Source: Dipodascopsis uninucleata var. uninucleata
Taxonomy: Eukaryota; Ascomycota; Lipomycetes; Lipomycetales; Lipomycetaceae
Direction of reading: 5' to 3'
NCBI GenBank assembly: GCA_030568195.1
Contig: JAJLTO010000021.1
Coordinates: 62,001 to 126,000, forward strand
DNA: 64,000 nt
A program made the translations under genes and the position numbers. The notes under the pieces were generated by a model. The model was not told where the DNA came from. It saw nothing but the letters and a program-made list of their open reading frames with translations, and searched no databases. Shown one piece after another: positions 36,405 to 46,661 of this stretch; the first letter of the stretch is position 1; each line of letters starts with the position of its first letter.

Positions 36405-37487
36405 TTATTGTTTCAACGTGTACGAGACTAGAGATAGAGCTCGTAGCCTATCCGCTGCTTGTTCTGGAGTTAAATCCCTCTGAGGCTCGCCGAGCATTTC
36501 GTACCCAACAAGAAATTTTTTAACGGTAGCTCCTCTGAGTAATGGAGGATAGAAATGCAAATGCAAGTGTGCTGTATTTAGTTCAGCCTCGGTCGGATCA
36601 ATGGGTGCCTGGTGAATACCCATAGAGTATGGGAATGAAGTCTCGAAGAGATTGTCATATCTAATAGTTGTCTTTGATATAATATCAGCCAGATCCTTCT
36701 TCTCATCACTAGTCAGGTCTATGAGTGCAGGAATACGACGTTTAGCAATGATCATCACTTCGAATGGCCAAATTGCCCAGTAAGGAACAAGGGATGTAAA
36801 TGAATTGTTCGAATCAATTATACGGCTTCCATCCTCTAGTTCGACGGCAAGATAGTCCAGCAAAATGTGGCTATCGGGATAGTCTTTAGAGTACTTTTGC
36901 ATACTTCTGAACTCTCTAAAAAGCTCAGTCGGAAGCGATTCTGTACACCATGCCTGACTGTGAGGGTGGGGATTGGAGCAGCCCATTGCAGCTCCCTTGT
37001 TCTCGAATATCAAGAGATATCTGCCGACTTTATCACGCTTAGTTGAACGATACAATTCAGTCCAGGTATCTACTACCTTTGCAATTTCATCGATACTCAT
37101 AAGAGGAAACGATATGTTATGTTTAGGACTAAAACAGATGACATAGCAATTTCCACGTACGCCCTGCACTTTGAATAGTCGCTTGCGTCGTTCGTCTTTT
37201 TCAGTTTCTTCGAGTGCCTGGACATCAAGTAATTCTTGGTCGGGTTTCACTGCAGCATAATCATTCTCAAAGATAAACGTAGTAGTATATTTCTCATTCT
37301 TAGCACCTGATGCTCGCTTATTTCCTGGGCACAAGTAGCATGATTTCACATATTCCGGCAGATCATTGCGGGCTGCAGTTTCTTCTTGACCCTGCCATGG
37401 CCTCTGTGTTCGGTGAGGAGACACCAAGACCCAGCTGTCAGTCAATGGATTGTACCTTCTATGACTATCGTTATTGAAGTCAAACAT
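36405..37487 (-). CDS. GAL7: Galactose-1-phosphate uridylyltransferase
   Basis: 360 residues from the ATG at 37487, matching the length of yeast and bacterial enzymes; an upstream in-frame ATG at 37559 would add 24 unconserved residues. The Leloir enzyme exchanges UMP between UDP-glucose and galactose-1-phosphate in the cytosol. The catalytic HPH triad is His174-Pro-His176 (NPHPHSQAW), with His176 the nucleophile. Zinc ligands are Cys50 and Cys53 (CYLC), His123 and His174. RRYNPLTDSWVLVSPHR and LHLHFYPPLLR are standard family blocks. It is the first of three minus-strand Leloir-type genes in a row; the GAL10 epimerase that usually sits beside it is absent from the window. Confidence 0.97.
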   Translation of the reverse strand: MFDFNNDSHRRYNPLTDSWVLVSPHRTQRPWQGQEETAARNDLPEYVKSCYLCPGNKRASGAKNEKYTTTFIFENDYAAVKPDQELLDVQALEETEKDERRKRLFKVQGVRGNCYVICFSPKHNISFPLMSIDEIAKVVDTWTELYRSTKRDKVGRYLLIFENKGAAMGCSNPHPHSQAWCTESLPTELFREFRSMQKYSKDYPDSHILLDYLAVELEDGSRIIDSNNSFTSLVPYWAIWPFEVMIIAKRRIPALIDLTSDEKKDLADIISKTTIRYDNLFETSFPYSMGIHQAPIDPTEAELNTAHLHLHFYPPLLRGATVKKFLVGYEMLGEPQRDLTPEQAADRLRALSLVSYTLKQ

Positions 37488-38230
37488 TTTATCGTAATGT
37501 ATAACAGGAGTGAAAGCTAAAATTCTATTTGATAGCTTGTTATATTGAACGATAATCAAATAAATAGTATATAATGTGCTGTTCGCGGATATGATATATG
37601 ATCCCAGTGAATTGACTAGTGGAGCTCTCGCGATACTACTTTTATAGACAATATCACAAAACGACCGCTAGACATTCCCTCCTCATTTATTCTAATTCAA
37701 TAACCGCCCTTATATTATGAAATGACGTTTATATTGCGATTGTAGCTAAAAGCCGTCCAACAAATTAAGGCGAGTAAATTCAGGATATATGACTTGAAAG
37801 ACGGCGAGCTCATATTTAGGCGCAAGCGCAAACCCTAAGCCGATGAAAATAAGTCCAAGTCCGGATAATTCAATCAGCTAGTGTGAAGAAGCGACCACTG
37901 GCTGCCAAATAAAACAAAAGAGAGCATTTACCTAGTGCTAAGCGCCATTTATAACATATTATGTCCCAGTACTTCTATTGCGTGGAAGAATGATTATATT
38001 CACAAAAAATTGAAGCGAAAAGAGGAAATCACTTGTAAAGTGCAGCGAATGATGATAGTTATGAACATTCATACTATATATACACGGGATTTTGGTAGAC
38101 CCTGAAGAAATACAAAAGCAATGCAAAAAAAATGTCATAATAAAATAAAAATCAATTCATGTAAATAATAAACCAAATTATAATTATATCTAAACTGAAT
38201 AAAGTGAGTACCACTGAGGTAATGTAAAAA
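37488..38230. promoter_or_regulatory. GAL7 promoter region
   Basis: 743 bp between GAL7 and the first galactokinase. An AT-rich TATA-like run lies near 37567. A telobox AAACCCTAA occurs at 37830-37838, 340 bp upstream of GAL7, and a GTGGAG hexamer matching the CreA/Mig1 consensus at 37619-37624. I found no CGG-N11-CCG Gal4 site. Confidence 0.4.
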
Positions 38231-39754
38231 CTACAACGCGACGATGGCAGAACCACGAGCAGGCTCGGTAACTAGAATTGCTTCGTCTAGAGCAGCAGAA
38301 TCAAGTTCCGGCCAACGAACATTATAGTACTCACGCTTCAGGGTATATAAGAATTCCGGCACAAGGTCAGACCGAACAAGTGAAACAGTAGAACCACCCC
38401 AACCGGCTCCAGTCAAGCGCGAACCATATGCGCCAGAAGCCAGCGCGATGGAGACTATCTTATCGAGCTCAGGACATGAGCAGTCAAAGAGATCTCTACA
38501 TGAAGTAAAGGAATCATTCATAAGCGAACCAAGCTTCTTTAAATATGCTTCAGATTGGCTCGTAGACATAGCTACCTCGCCGTTAGTAGAAGTAGCCTTG
38601 TCCAGCACAGTACAGAACTCTTCCACACGGAGTGCCTCTTGCAGTACGTGAAGCGTCCTGGATCTCAACTGATACTTCTCTGCCCTTACAGGGAACCTAG
38701 TCATATATTTCATAGTCAGAATTTCTGGAGTCGTATGAAGAATATCAGCTATTTCACTAAGAGTATAGCCGTCTGATTTCGGAAAAACTGTGTCGATAAC
38801 CGAGAGTAAGTTCTTAATCCCTCCGTACGCATCAGCCGCTACACGTAGACTAGCGCCAAAGCCATCTCTGATTGGAAGCTTTCCAAGATTTAAAACAACA
38901 GCAAATATCTCCGCTGCTAGTGTTGTTTCCACAACTCTCAGATTGTAGTGAACCGGGCCAGTGACATGCTTGTCTGCTAGAACCAACGAATTGGCCACAA
39001 CGAATGAAAATCCTGGAGAAGTAGAAACAAATTCAACAGGATCAGCCCTGAGTTTCGGGTAGAAAGATATTCGTAGAGCATGACCAGGAATTCCAAAGAC
39101 CGATGCTGTCTGGTCCATACCACCCGAATTAACACCGACAAATCTCTCAGAAACTACAGCTGTCTGAACAAGAGCAGACTTGGATATAACTGGATCCACC
39201 TTGTCATCGTGTGCAAACTGTACAGTGGCAATGATAGCAAGAACAGCAGCGCAGACAAAGGCCGATGATGACGACAAACCAGATCCAGTTGGAATCTTAC
39301 CGTCAACTAGAATCTTCATACCGGGCACTTTCATATCTTTACCTAATACATTGAGAGCACCTCTGACGCCAGAAAGGAAATAATTGCTCCATTCATGGAC
39401 CGTTGAGTCGATAGGGAACACTCCAAGACCTTCCGCGTTAAAACAGCGTTTACCAAATCTGTCTTCGTCGATATTCTGCAGCTCGATGTTTGAAGATTTT
39501 GCGTCAACTAAAACAGCAATGAGAACATCCTGTGTAATTGCCATTGGTAAAACGTCAAAAAGCGAATAATCTATATGTTCACCAATAATATTCACTCGTC
39601 CAGGCGAACGAGCAACGAATGTTGGCTCATGCCCATATTTGCTTTTGAATGTCTCTTGAAGACCATGCCACCTAACGCTCTGCTTCTTCAAAGCAGTCTG
39701 TCCCGTATATATGCTAGAAAGCGAATCAACGATTGGTACCAAGTCTACTGTCAT
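38231..39754 (-). CDS. GAL1: Galactokinase, copy 1
   Basis: 507 residues, one exon, GHMP kinase family. It phosphorylates galactose at C1 with ATP. Galactose-binding and catalytic motif PGRVNIIGEHIDY starts at residue 51 (Arg53); the ATP loop is PTGSGLSSSSAF (155-166); the catalytic Asp is 214 in SGGMDQTAS; and the third GHMP motif GSRLTGAGWGGSTV is near residue 450. The loop matches the yeast GAL1 form PTGSGLSSSAAF and does not show the Ser-Ala deletion that makes Saccharomyces Gal3 inactive, so it should be a working kinase. It is in tandem with GAL7 downstream and a second galactokinase upstream, all in the same direction but with long gaps, so separate promoters are likely. Confidence 0.96.
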   Translation of the reverse strand: MTVDLVPIVDSLSSIYTGQTALKKQSVRWHGLQETFKSKYGHEPTFVARSPGRVNIIGEHIDYSLFDVLPMAITQDVLIAVLVDAKSSNIELQNIDEDRFGKRCFNAEGLGVFPIDSTVHEWSNYFLSGVRGALNVLGKDMKVPGMKILVDGKIPTGSGLSSSSAFVCAAVLAIIATVQFAHDDKVDPVISKSALVQTAVVSERFVGVNSGGMDQTASVFGIPGHALRISFYPKLRADPVEFVSTSPGFSFVVANSLVLADKHVTGPVHYNLRVVETTLAAEIFAVVLNLGKLPIRDGFGASLRVAADAYGGIKNLLSVIDTVFPKSDGYTLSEIADILHTTPEILTMKYMTRFPVRAEKYQLRSRTLHVLQEALRVEEFCTVLDKATSTNGEVAMSTSQSEAYLKKLGSLMNDSFTSCRDLFDCSCPELDKIVSIALASGAYGSRLTGAGWGGSTVSLVRSDLVPEFLYTLKREYYNVRWPELDSAALDEAILVTEPARGSAIVAL

Positions 39755-40439
39755 ATTATATTCTATAGAGTGGACTTATTGTCAAGTTTCGTAGATATGG
39801 CTCTAATTTCCGACAAAGAGATTCGGCCGCTATAACACTGATCAAATAGATTCTCTATGGCTCAGTAAAATTATCTCGCTTTCCCTTATAGAAACGTAGT
39901 CAAGTTTGCTGAAAATATTGTAAACTGACGTCTCCTGTAACTTATTCTAGCTATTACTTAGCACGAGAACTTAGCAGATTTCTGTATTATCTTTTATGGA
40001 TTATCAGAAGTTTTGTGAAGCAGCTCTCTTCGGTAAAGGCAATCCTGATATAAATATCGAAGTTTCACTCCACTGCTCAAGAGATATACAAGCTCGATCC
40101 TATGTCCAACTAGTGCCTATTGACCTAGTGCCGCCACAAGGTTGAGAGTGTAATGGAACTCTTATTCTTAATTGCGCCTATGTATTTCACGATCTTTAGC
40201 TGGAAAATCAAGCATACCTATATGATTGTAGCTACGGATTGCTACGCGCGAAGCGCTAGCGCTCACGTCATCTTAATCACGTGAGAACTATTGCTTCCGG
40301 ATGGAGTCAATATCTGAATATTAAGATGACGTACTTTTGCAAACAACTATGGAACAACGATGTTTAGGGTGATAATCGCATCGACTAATTGAAGACAGTA
40401 CTATCATATAACAGATTATGTAGTTATGTATTATAAGGA
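39755..40439. promoter_or_regulatory. Promoter region of galactokinase 1
   Basis: 685 bp between the two galactokinase genes. It contains a TCACGTGA box at 40277-40284 inside a longer inverted repeat with TGACGT half-sites (40265-40332), about 510-580 bp upstream of the ATG. No Gal4-type site was found. Confidence 0.4.
40265..40332. promoter_or_regulatory. 13-bp inverted repeat with TGACGT half-sites
   Basis: Arms ACGTCATCTTAAT (40265-40277) and ATTAAGATGACGT (40320-40332) are exact reverse complements around a 42-nt loop. Each carries a TGACGT (ATF/CRE-type bZIP) half-site, and a TCACGTGA box begins at the edge of the left arm. Confidence 0.45.
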
Positions 40440-42116
40440 CTACAGCCTACTATTGTACAGTATAACGCCATTAGCTGGAGAAAGTTCAAAAATTGCAGTC
40501 TCCAACTCCTCTTTAGTGATATTAGGGAATCTCACAGCATAATATAGTTGTGTAAGAGAGTTGACTACGTCAGCGACATGCGATTCGTCGACGAGCGAAA
40601 GAGTACAACCACCCCAACCTGTTCCTGTTAACCGAGATCCCAGCGCCCCATTTCCTCGCGCGATCTTGACCATAGAATCCAGAGGTTCGCAAGAGCAGTC
40701 AAAATACTTTGCACATGATTCGTGCGACTCGTTCATTAGCTCACCTAGCTGGGTTCCTACTAGCTCCAGCGTATTTTGATTTTCTTTAGTCTTCAATTTC
40801 CCATATGACGATTGTAGTAGTGTGCGGAATATCTTTGTTCGATGCTGCTCTTCTAAGACATGGATGGCTCTATCACGAAGGTTAAATAACTGTACCCTTA
40901 CGGGGAATCTAGTCATATACTTTCGGACAATTTCTTCAACGTCTACCCCTAGCATGTCGGCAATTTCAGTAATTTCATAAGCGTCCTTCGGTAACAGCGC
41001 ACGTACACAAGCGACTAGTGCCTCCGTAGCTTGTTCATCCGATACGCGCTCTTTAGCGCAGAACTGACTATAGACCCCGCGCAAAGTACCCCCGAATCCA
41101 TCTCTCATTTCTAATCGAGTAAGGTTGAGTTTATGTGACAACACTTCAGCAGCCAACGTTGTCTCCACAACCCTCACATTGTATTTATCCGGACCTGTGA
41201 TAGCTCGATTGTTTTTGACCAGAGAATTGGCAACAATAAATCGGAAAGGGCCTACCGATATAGACTCTGCCGACAACAGAGGTCGAAAATCGACATATAA
41301 AGCATGATCCTGCACGCCATAGACAGAGGCACTTTGATCCATGCCTCCGGAATTAATGCCTAAAGCGCGCTCTGATATCACTGCGCAATTCACTAAAAAT
41401 GATTTTTCAAGCTCAAATGAAGCTAAATGCGTCGCCCTCATAACTGCCACTAGTGACGCACAAACAAATGCACTAGAAGAAGAAAGCCCTGCACAGACAG
41501 GAACATCACCGTCCACTAGAATTTTCATTCCTCTAAGTATGTGGTCACCCTGCACACCATCAGACATCGTTGTGAGTCTTGAAAACGTAAGCGCACCTTT
41601 AAGGCCAGCTAAAAAGTACGTTGACCAGTCGAGAGGATCTGCATCGTCGCTGCTGGAACTAGGTGTGCTGCTACGGTTCTCGCTTTTCTGAACAACAGCA
41701 AAAAATGGGTTGGCAAAGTCAGAAGACTTGAAGCTTCTGGAAGGGTATCTGCTATGATCTATATTAGCAAGATTTATGTCTTCACTTCCAGTCTTGTCGA
41801 TAGCCACTGCTACTAGAAAATCATGGCATGTGGCCATTGGCATCACGGGAAACCAAGAATAGTCAATATGTTCTCCGATAATGTTTACACGGCCAGGCGC
41901 CCTTGCGATAAAGTCGATCTCTTGATTGTAAATGCTCTTAAATCTTTCTTTCAAGTTATTCCATCTCAGGTATTGTCGATGCAGCTCTGTCCGTGCGTAG
42001 ATATTCTCAAGTCGATGTACCTCCGGCACGAGTGCACCTTCCGGCTTGGTCATCAGCGGTGGAGGAGAGGGCCTCGGCGACGGCCGCGATGAACTTGTCC
42101 AAGGCGAACCTGCCAT
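40440..42116 (-). CDS. GAL1: Galactokinase paralogue, copy 2 (possible kinase or sensor)
   Basis: 558 residues, one exon. GHMP motifs are present: PGRVNIIGEHIDY from residue 74 (Arg76), the ATP loop PVCAGLSSSSAF (206-217), catalytic Asp260 in SGGMDQSAS and GSRLTGTGWGGCTLSL near residue 500. Differences from copy 1 are a Pro/Ser-rich N-terminal extension of about 20 residues, a Ser-rich insertion at about 142-160, and VCAG in place of TGSG before the loop serines. All catalytic residues I can see remain, so it may be active. By analogy with the GAL1/GAL3 pair of other yeasts, one copy could have become a galactose sensor, but there is no GAL80 in the window to partner it. A TATATATA element lies about 35 bp before the start. 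Confidence 0.92.
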   Translation of the reverse strand: MAGSPWTSSSRPSPRPSPPPLMTKPEGALVPEVHRLENIYARTELHRQYLRWNNLKERFKSIYNQEIDFIARAPGRVNIIGEHIDYSWFPVMPMATCHDFLVAVAIDKTGSEDINLANIDHSRYPSRSFKSSDFANPFFAVVQKSENRSSTPSSSSDDADPLDWSTYFLAGLKGALTFSRLTTMSDGVQGDHILRGMKILVDGDVPVCAGLSSSSAFVCASLVAVMRATHLASFELEKSFLVNCAVISERALGINSGGMDQSASVYGVQDHALYVDFRPLLSAESISVGPFRFIVANSLVKNNRAITGPDKYNVRVVETTLAAEVLSHKLNLTRLEMRDGFGGTLRGVYSQFCAKERVSDEQATEALVACVRALLPKDAYEITEIADMLGVDVEEIVRKYMTRFPVRVQLFNLRDRAIHVLEEQHRTKIFRTLLQSSYGKLKTKENQNTLELVGTQLGELMNESHESCAKYFDCSCEPLDSMVKIARGNGALGSRLTGTGWGGCTLSLVDESHVADVVNSLTQLYYAVRFPNITKEELETAIFELSPANGVILYNSRL

Positions 42117-43762
42117 ATCGTTACTTCAGCTGCTATCTGTGGGCAATATATATAGATCTTTCAGGTGTGAACAATATTCTAAACCTAATAAGGCGATTCC
42201 GTTTATGACCTGTATTATTTTAATTCGAGTGCGTCTGGTGAGAAATCTATTGTTAGACACTGGCTCACTTCGAATATATAACTCTCACAAATCTGCCATT
42301 CTTTTGTAATAATTCACATAAGAGTAAGCAAAGTTCTTTATTTGCAAATTCACTCACAAGCCTAGTCAGACCAGCTAATTCGTTGAGCTTTTTTGAAAGA
42401 GATTTTTGGCCGTTGTCTGGAGATTCTGATCTACCGCTCTTAATGCACTCTATGAACTTCGCTCAATCCAAATCAAGAGTCATAATTCCTATAAGAGCTT
42501 CAAATATGTGAATTACCTATATGGCTGCGCGATAATGAGAAGACCGTGATTGAATATACCTAAGCGCTTACTATAATAATGCAAAAAAACTGAACAGTTC
42601 TCTGGCTATGCGCCTTCTCGATAATGTTCTAAATGATACTCGTCGCTAATTCTCTAAACAAACTACTAACTAAATTCCCTACTGTGGCCATGCTTTAAGC
42701 GCAGCGGCGCTCAACCCGCCAAAGACACGGGGTATACTACAATACCCTTGTTTAGTTGTGCGCATTCCAAGGGACGGCTTTAATTCTTCTGGCGCTTGCG
42801 CTTATAATATTCTTCGTTTTTGCAATCTGAGGTAAGGGTATTACTGTCCAATGTCATGTAAATAGGAAGATAAGTAACCCTAGGGTTACTGCAATTGCTG
42901 CTGAAACTAGGGTTTAGTGAGGTCACGATATAAAGAGCTCCGCTATACTATAGCCGAATTCAGTAATGGTGTCCAAATTTACTAGTATCCTTACCCTAAC
43001 AATTTTGTCCTCATGGAACGGCTCGCTGGTAGCGAAGCAACATCTCCGCCTTTTGAGCTGGAGTTGGGCATAATCGATCCCAAGTTGGTGACTAGATAAC
43101 TCATAATACAGTAGGTACTATAGGCAATAGTTTTAGGCTTACTAGTCAGCAAACCCATGATACAAGGGAGAAATATTAAAAAAGGTGACGAAGAGTCTTA
43201 ACAGGTGAAATTTTCGATGAAAACGGTGACATCATCGGTTGAAGTGGAACGCAACTACACCTGAAGAGAGCACGGGCGATTTAGGTGGTCTCCGCGAGAG
43301 ATAACAATATAGACAGTTTTTTAAATAACGAAGTGAAGTGGTGATTCATAATTCGCGAGTCACTGTGTACGATAAACTGAAGGTGAAGGGCATGAAAAGG
43401 CAGAGAACGTATAAGCTGAAGAGAGAGAATCAGCACTGTTGGCAGAGAGACCTGTGGAAAAAGAGTAAAAACGCGAGCACAGCAAGTATACCAGTCGAAG
43501 ATACTTTGGGTCGGAAATTACAAGCCCAGGATATAGTGAACTGTAAAAAGATTGTCGATTGGTCTTGTATTATTGCAGTAGAAAATTTTTAAGCTATATT
43601 AATTGAAATCAACTTATGGCAGCAGCAGTTCGCGGAAGAATCTTCAATGAGATTTGGAATCACAGGACTGTTATAGCTTCTGTTTGTTAGATACTATTTT
43701 AATTGGTGATTCCGAAGCAATACCGACAGTGGCAAGTGTTAACTTTTGGTCACCTAGAAACC
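42117..43762. other. Divergent intergenic region between galactokinase 2 and regulator
   Basis: 1.65 kb holding both promoters. A short frame at 43338-43592 has no ATG context or domain and is not annotated. Notable is a cluster of TTAGGG-like elements: an 18-bp palindrome AGTAACCCTAGGGTTACT at 42873-42890, CTAGGGTTTA at about 42908 and ACCCTAA at about 42993. Confidence 0.45.
42873..42890. promoter_or_regulatory. 18-bp palindrome of head-to-head TTAGGG-like units
   Basis: AGTAACCCTAGGGTTACT is fully self-complementary. Each half reads as a telomere-type AACCCTA/TAGGGTT unit, the kind of element bound in fungal promoters by Tbf1/Teb1-like Myb proteins. Confidence 0.35.
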
Positions 43763-45795
43763 ATGTCTGACGATGGCAGAGTGGCCAAGACGGAAGCTAT
43801 TGATGAATATCATAGTAATGATAAGCCATCCGAGACTGATGAAATATCGCATAACAGTGATGAAGCAGTCTCCGCAAGATACGACGGACCTAGTAGGCCA
43901 CTGAAGCGCCGCGTAGGCCTCAAACGTAGTCGTCTAGGATGTTTGCAGTGGTAAGTGGATGATGTCCGCGGCTTCTATTTTTCTGATTTTTTCGATGGAT
44001 TATCAATTAACTATTTTCTAGCCGTAAACGACGGAAAAAATGCCGCCTTGAGAAGCCTACCTGTAAGTCATGTCAAGATCGTAATTGGATTTGTATATAT
44101 CCTACTCCAAATTCATCGAGTCAGGCTGTTCCTACGGTTCCTATGCTATCAGTATCACCATCTGCGACTGTGGATCCAATGATGGATCCAAAGATATCGA
44201 TGTCGAGCAAATCAGAGATACCTATTATACATACTCAGCATTCAGTTGGAGAGCCCCAAATTTCATCAGCGAATGGAACTATTAGGATGAATCCAATATA
44301 TGGCTCAAATGTAGTTTCCTGTGCAGATGATCAAAACAGGGCATCACGAATACAGTACCAGGAAAGTCTATTAGGTTACAGTGACGGCAGTAGTTCGATT
44401 GAACATTCTCTCATAGACTCTGATATCTTCAGCAGTGAAACGTTTTCGGTCGGTCCTGGCAGTGAAAATGTATCAGTAACTAAGCTGTTGGGTGAAAACC
44501 TGTTGTCGTCGCTTAGCAATGGTTTAGATCCTTTCTCGTTAATTCAACTTAACGACTCTGAACGTGACCTGATGGCGTATTTTTCGTCTTCCATCTCAAA
44601 TTTTATTTCATATCATAATTCAGAAGGTCCAATGGCGCGACTTATTCTGTCACTCTTAGTGCCTACTAATTCTGTGCAGTGTCCCAAAGAAAACTCACTG
44701 TTGCAATCTGCAGTCTGTGCTCTTGCATCTGCTCATCGCTCTTACGCCCTTGGAATTACACAAGATGACCAGCAATTGGCGTATCACACTCACGCGCTTG
44801 AGACTCTGATTGTTCAGCTGCAAGATCTTCCAGATAGACTAGAAGATGAACACAGCCAAAATGTACTTTTAACGGCGATTATTGTGCTGATATACTATGA
44901 GATAGCTAAAGGCGGCTATGTGGAAAGTATTTACATGCATCTTAATGGTGCTTATCGAATTATCACGGCGTTTCTCAATCACATTATAGACAAAATTCAG
45001 GACCAGGCGCTCATGGGAAATCCTATTCTATCAGTATCAAAGACTACAATATTTTTATTCAGAACATTTCAGTACTTTGATGTCATATTTTCACTTTCTA
45101 AGAAGACAAAGCTTGTAGATTCATCCCTACAGCTTTACCACTTTTTGGAAACCTACGAACGTATCCCATTTACCCCGGATCCAACTCTAGACTACTTTGT
45201 ATTTCCGCATATCGCTAATGATATAGACCCTGTGATGGGTCTTGGCCGTACATTATGGCCACTTATGGTTCGTTTAACGTTATTATGCAATGATGCTAAT
45301 TTCGGTATGTCAATGACCCCCGATATCATAGGCCGTGCGGCACTGCTCGAGCTTGAAATTAGCTCTTGGGAGGTACCCCGCCTAAATTCTCTATCCACTC
45401 TATCCGCTCCTTCAGCTACTGCTGAACCATCTCCTGGTGATCTTGCACATCAAGCATCAGCTAGAGTTTTTCAGTTAGCAAGTCAAATATACTTGCTACG
45501 GATGTTTTTCCCTCCCGAGAAAGTTACTGATAGAATACAAAAATATGCTCGTGCGGCACTAGAACATCTAGCTCACGTGTGTACACTTGAGGGGAATATG
45601 GCCACACTTCTTTGGCCTATATTCGTTGTAGCATCAGAATGTGTCGATTCTATAGATCGGGGTTTTGTTCGCGTTGTCTTTATGAAGTTAGCAAAACGGC
45701 AAGGCATGGGAAATATCATGCGTAGCTTACGTGTGGTTGAACGAATATGGAACAGCTTCCAGCTTACGGATGAAGATGCTGTGATTTTGGCATAA
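43763..45795 (+). CDS. Zn2Cys6 transcription factor beside the GAL genes
   Basis: Two exons, 43763-43950 and 44022-45795, give 653 residues. The 71-nt intron (GTAAGT donor, TTAAC branch-like site, CTAG acceptor) splits the codon of the second zinc-binding cysteine; splicing produces a canonical cluster Cys60, 63, 70, 77, 80, 87 (C-x2-C-x6-C-x6-C-x2-C-x6-C). The rest, about 215-640, resembles the helical effector domain of the Fungal_trans_2 class (LQSAVCALASAHRSYALG, then a conserved helical tail). An acidic N-terminus of 50 residues precedes the cluster. It is divergent from the second galactokinase and is a candidate galactose regulator by position. No function can be read from the sequence alone. 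Confidence 0.87.
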
Positions 45796-46661
45796 GCTTA
45801 AAATATTTTGTGCATATGTGTTCTGCTTCCATCTGCTGTACAATAAGTTATTTTTGCGGGAAGGGGAGCAGCACAGAACAGTTTTTAGTTTTCTGTAATT
45901 TTATTATTAAATGTACCTCGTTTTATGTTTTTTCTTTTAACATATTCTATTTAGAATGAAAATAAGCAGTTATCTCCACTATCTACCATTTTTGTCTGAC
46001 TGTAGTATGGAACGTTTTCTCGTGATGGCCATCTGGTAGCTTTTGCTGCTATAAAACATACTAAAGGATATATAATATTTCTATGAACAGACAGCCTAAG
46101 ATATGGTGGGCATGTTCATCACACTGTCGGCTAGTGGAAAAACTATTTTTCCGTGTATCGCAGTACATTTCATCACAGTAGCCACAGACCTTGCCATATA
46201 GCCGACATCCCAATTGGCTAATGTCGCATACACTGTGTTTGGAAGGTCGAGGTAGGGTTTTCACGCGAGAAGTGGCAAAATAGAGCTCTTATTTGGGACT
46301 CAAGAGTGTCCGAGAGAACCAAAAACTTATAACTTGTTACTGGGGTTTTAGCATTTGCCACATATGGTAACAGGTTAACTTTCTTGTGTCTACTTCTCAA
46401 GGTTACGTGACTTCTGTTACTTCTAGATACCGATATCCGGTTAACACAGAATTTAATATAAGAACTGTCAATTTCTGCCTGATAGATCTAATCTCTTTAG
46501 TCTGATTCTTAAATTTCACTCACATTCAAGACAGCCAAGAGTAGTCTCATAAATAATTGATCAAAGCAGTAAAGACTTCGCTCCGATTCACATACAACAA
46601 AAGAATTCGAATATATATCTTAATATCTCAACAGAGAAAAATTTTATGCTTTTGATTAAAA
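45796..46661. other. Intergenic region
   Basis: 866 bp between plus-strand regulators. AT-rich, with the promoter and leader of the next gene at its right end. No gene or repeat is supported. Confidence 0.4.

Noticed and set aside
36405-42116. Classical Gal4 sites (CGG-N11-CCG) upstream of GAL7 and the galactokinases
   Set aside because: I searched the three promoters by eye and found none; other symmetric elements are present instead.
43338-43592. 84-codon Lys/Arg-rich frame before the zinc-cluster gene
   Set aside because: No ATG start, no domain, and it lies in the promoter region.
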